Source of the DNA: Paracoccus sulfuroxidans
GTDB taxonomy: Bacteria > Pseudomonadota > Alphaproteobacteria > Rhodobacterales > Rhodobacteraceae
Reading direction: 5' to 3'
NCBI RefSeq assembly: GCF_007830335.1
Contig: NZ_VLKU01000005.1
Span: forward strand, 111,322-175,321
DNA length: 64,000 bases
The translations under genes were made by a program, and so were the position numbers. The notes under the pieces are model-generated. The model made no database searches. It saw only the letters and a program-made list of their open reading frames with translations, and was not told the origin of the DNA. This document shows, in pieces, positions 61,402 through 64,000 of the stretch (position 1 is its first letter; every line of letters starts with the position of its first letter).

Positions 61402-62565
61402 TCAGTAGGCGTGGGTGTCGTTTTCATCGATACTCTCGGGCGTGACCTTGCCCCAGAGCACGCGGTAAACCCAGGCGGTATAGGCGATGATCAGCGGCAG
61501 GAAGATGACCCCGGCCACCAGCATCACGAACAGCGTCTGATGCGAGGACGAGGCGTCCCAGACCGAAAGCGAGCTGGTCGGATGGGTCGAGGACGGCAGG
61601 ATGAACGGGAACATCACCAGCCCGACCGAAGAGATCATGCCGAAGATCGCCATTTGCGAACAGAGGATCGGCAGCGTGTCCCGCCCCGAGCGCAGTGCGC
61701 CAATGGCCAGCAGCGTGCCCAGAAAGCCCAAGACCGGGGCGATCAGGATCCACGGGCGTTCGCCATAGGCGGCCAGCCAACTGCCCTGCCGCAGGACCTC
61801 ATGGATCAGCGGGTTCGAGGGGCCGTCATGCGCGGGTGGCGTGACGAAAGCATAGCCGGTGACGCCAAAATACAGCCAGAGCCCCGCCAGCGCATAGCCC
61901 GCCAGCACGACAAGCCCCGCACGTACCCCATAGCGGCGGGCGCGGGACTGGAGGTCTCCGGTCGTTTTCAGCACCAGCCAGCCCGCGCCATGCAGGACCA
62001 GCAGCGCCAGCGAGACGACACCGCAAAGCAGCGCAAACGGGCGCAGCAGGCCGAAGAACTTGGCAAAAAGCCCGCCCTCATAGACTGGCATCAGGCTGGG
62101 GGTCAGGTGGAACGGCACGCCCAGAAGGACATTGCCGACCGCCACACCGAAAAGCAGCGCAGGCACCGCGCTGCCGATGAAGAGCGCCCTGTCCCACATG
62201 GCCCGCCAGCGCGGGTCCTTGCGTTTGCTGCGATATTTGAACGCGACCGGGCGCAGGATCATTGCGCCAAGGATCAGGAACATCGCCAGATAGAAGCCCG
62301 AGAAGCTGATGGCATAAAGCGGCGGCCATGCGGCAAAGATCGCGCCACCGCCCAGAATGAACCAGACCTGATTGCCCTCCCAGACCGGGCCCATGGTGTT
62401 GAAGACCACCCGCCGCTCGATATCCGTGCGGGCGACGAAGGGCAGCAGCGTCCCTGCCCCCATGTCGAAACCGTCGGTCATGGCGAAGGCGATCAGAAGC
62501 ACGCCCATCAGCAGCCACCAGATGACGCGCAGGGCCTCGAATGAGATCAACTCATAAAGGATCAT
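61402..62565 (-). CDS. cydB: cytochrome bd ubiquinol oxidase subunit II
   Basis: The 387-residue membrane protein has about eight helices and the CydB pattern: WWLLMGVLLIAFAMTDGFDMGAGTLLPF, FNTMGPVWEGNQVWFILGGGAIFAAWP, and SSVGLVMFPFILPSS. With CydA it forms the quinol oxidase with high oxygen affinity. It overlaps cydA by four bases. Confidence 0.96.
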   Translation of the reverse strand: MILYELISFEALRVIWWLLMGVLLIAFAMTDGFDMGAGTLLPFVARTDIERRVVFNTMGPVWEGNQVWFILGGGAIFAAWPPLYAISFSGFYLAMFLILGAMILRPVAFKYRSKRKDPRWRAMWDRALFIGSAVPALLFGVAVGNVLLGVPFHLTPSLMPVYEGGLFAKFFGLLRPFALLCGVVSLALLVLHGAGWLVLKTTGDLQSRARRYGVRAGLVVLAGYALAGLWLYFGVTGYAFVTPPAHDGPSNPLIHEVLRQGSWLAAYGERPWILIAPVLGFLGTLLAIGALRSGRDTLPILCSQMAIFGMISSVGLVMFPFILPSSTHPTSSLSVWDASSSHQTLFVMLVAGVIFLPLIIAYTAWVYRVLWGKVTPESIDENDTHAY

Positions 62566-64000
62566 CTTGCGATCTCCTTGCTCGGGGACAGGCGCGCGCG
62601 ATGGCGGGCCATCCAGTCATCGGTCAGCGTCACATCGTCATGCGGGCCCTTGCGGATGTATTTCAGCATCAACCCGATCTCGACCACGAAGAGCGCCGAA
62701 TAGAGCAGGAAGAAGCCCATCAGGGTCAGCCCGACCTCGGCCACGCTGAGATTGCTGACCGACATGGCGGTCGGCAGCACGCCGTCGACCGTCCAGGGCT
62801 GGCGGCCGAATTCGGCGACGATCCAGCCCATCTCGACCGCGATCCAGGGCGCGGGGATCATCACGACGGCCAGGCGCAGCGCCCAGCCCGGAAAGCGCAT
62901 GTTGCGAAACGAGGCGCGCCAGAAGAAATAGACCATCAGCAGGATGAAGCTGAAGCCCAGCCCGACCATGATGCGGAAGGCCCAGAAGATCGGCCAGACG
63001 GTGGGGACCGTATCGGCCGCCGCCTGCTTGATCTGGGCATCACTCGCCTGACGCGGATCGTCGATGTAGCGTTTCAGCAGATAGGCATAGCCCAGGTTTT
63101 CCTCATGCTGGCGGAATTCGGCGATCAGGGCGGGGTCGACGCCGGTGGCGGTGTGCTCCTGTATCTGCATTAGCAGGTCATATGCGGTCAGCCCGTCACG
63201 CACGCGCTGTTCCGATTCCGCCTCAAGCTCGTCGAAGCCGGGGATCTGCTCGGTCAGCGAGCGGGTGCCGATCAGCCCCATCACATAGGGGATATGGATG
63301 GCCCATTTCGTGTCGCGCGTCTCTTGCTGGGGCAGGCCAATCAGGGTGAAGGCCGCAGGCGCGGGCTGGGTTTTCCACATCGCCTCGATGGCGGCCATCT
63401 TCATCTTCTGGTTCTGACCGGTGTCATAGCCCGACTCGTCGCCCAGCACGACCACCGACAGCGCGCCCGCCAGCCCGAAGGCCGAGGCGACCGCGATCGA
63501 GCGGCGGGCCAGTTCGATATGCCGCCCCTTCAGCAGATACCAGGCCGAGACCCCCAGCACGAAGACCGAGGCCGTCACATAGCCCGCGCTGACGGTATGG
63601 ACGAATTTCGCCTGCGCGACGGTGTTGAAGACGACGTCATAAAAACTGACCAGCTCCATGCGCATGGTAACCGGATTGAACTCGGCCCCCACGGGGTTCT
63701 GCATCCAGCCGTTCGCAATCAGGATCCACAGCGCCGAGAAATTGGTGGCGATGGCGACCAGCCAGGCCACCATCAGGTGCCCGCGGCTCGACAGCCGGTC
63801 CCAGCCGAAGAACCACAGGCCGACGAATGTGGCCTCCATGAAGAAGGCCATCAGCCCTTCCAGCGCCAGCGGCGCGCCGAAGATGTCGCCGACATAGTGC
63901 GAATAGTAGGCCCAGTTCATGCCGAACTGGAACTCCATGGTGATGCCCGTGGCCACGCCAAGGGCAAAGTTGATCCCGAATAATGAGCCCCAGAACTTGG
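62562..64000 (-). CDS. cydA: cytochrome bd ubiquinol oxidase subunit I, truncated by window edge
   Basis: The minus-strand frame runs from the right edge (reading KFWGSLFGINFALGVATG) to the stop at 62562, giving about 479 visible residues of a protein that is usually about 520. The axial histidine of KFVHTVSAGYV and the Q-loop region (KWAIHIPYVMGLIGTRSLTEQIPG) are visible. The first residues, including the N-terminal heme ligand, are outside the window. The Q-loop is of the long type, as in E. coli CydA. The operon order is cydA-cydB-cydX; the cydDC exporter genes are not seen. Confidence 0.96.
   Translation of the reverse strand, partial: KFWGSLFGINFALGVATGITMEFQFGMNWAYYSHYVGDIFGAPLALEGLMAFFMEATFVGLWFFGWDRLSSRGHLMVAWLVAIATNFSALWILIANGWMQNPVGAEFNPVTMRMELVSFYDVVFNTVAQAKFVHTVSAGYVTASVFVLGVSAWYLLKGRHIELARRSIAVASAFGLAGALSVVVLGDESGYDTGQNQKMKMAAIEAMWKTQPAPAAFTLIGLPQQETRDTKWAIHIPYVMGLIGTRSLTEQIPGFDELEAESEQRVRDGLTAYDLLMQIQEHTATGVDPALIAEFRQHEENLGYAYLLKRYIDDPRQASDAQIKQAAADTVPTVWPIFWAFRIMVGLGFSFILLMVYFFWRASFRNMRFPGWALRLAVVMIPAPWIAVEMGWIVAEFGRQPWTVDGVLPTAMSVSNLSVAEVGLTLMGFFLLYSALFVVEIGLMLKYIRKGPHDDVTLTDDWMARHRARLSPSKEIAR

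Noticed and set aside
1..64000. Search for tRNA, rRNA, tmRNA, CRISPR, insertion sequences and prophage
   Set aside because: No cloverleaf-like or T-loop signatures, no regularly spaced direct repeats, no transposase or integrase genes and no phage structural genes were seen by reading. A covariance-model scan would be the decisive check.

Overview
The window is about 64 kb of GC-rich chromosome from an alphaproteobacterium of the Rhodobacteraceae, most likely Paracoccus or a close relative. The evidence is the gene content: a fused MnhAB antiporter subunit, the DUF2849–sulfite reductase–APS reductase–DUF934 cluster, the tolQRAB-pal-cpoB-tilS-ftsH order, and the strong preference for GC-ending codons. 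Nearly every base is in a tightly packed housekeeping or metabolic gene. I see no prophage, insertion sequence, CRISPR array, rRNA or tRNA gene.

Layout. 0-6 kb: tail of an unrecognised gene, accA, a rhomboid protease, a divergent pair corresponding to the two halves of MnmC, nnrU, and a DUF4202/CbiX pair. 6-13.9 kb: valS, a DUF805 protein, a VOC/DUF1428 pair divergent from an HxlR regulator, a peroxiredoxin, a ferredoxin-reductase-like flavoprotein and rsmD. 13.9-24.5 kb: an Lrp regulator divergent from ornithine decarboxylase, a DUF2235 hydrolase, metF/metR, a highly structured intergenic region leading into an orphan YjhX-like gene, a monooxygenase-like protein, suhB, an EamA transporter, a soluble lytic transglycosylase and dapA. 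24.5-30.5 kb: a complete Mnh/Mrp-type cation/proton antiporter operon (AB fused, C, D, E, F, G). 30.5-36 kb: ruvC-ruvA-htpX-ruvB-thioesterase, then folD with chorismate mutase, a 26-residue membrane peptide and an unrecognised protein.

36-46 kb: the envelope operon ybgC-tolQRA-tolB-pal-cpoB-tilS-ftsH on the minus strand. 46-52.7 kb: a Hint (hedgehog/intein-type) protein with an unusual upstream region, the scoAB CoA-transferase with a divergent PAS-LuxR regulator, DUF488, gamma-glutamyltransferase, and an AhpD-like protein with its Rrf2 regulator. 52.7-60 kb: topA, then the assimilatory sulfur pathway (DUF2849, sulfite reductase, APS reductase, DUF934, ferredoxin-NADP reductase) with a divergent Lrp regulator. 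60-64 kb: hisC and a cydA-cydB-cydX bd oxidase operon that runs off the right edge.

The signals not explained by ordinary genes are mostly in short gaps. They are a stack of inverted repeats before the yjhX-like gene, a 10-bp inverted repeat that would bury the ribosome binding site of the Hint gene, a family of 3'-end elements (GGGTATTTGG...AAGAA, four copies), a probable leaderless hxlR transcript, and several dyads that look like operators. I do not see a clearly novel multi-gene defence or biosynthetic system.
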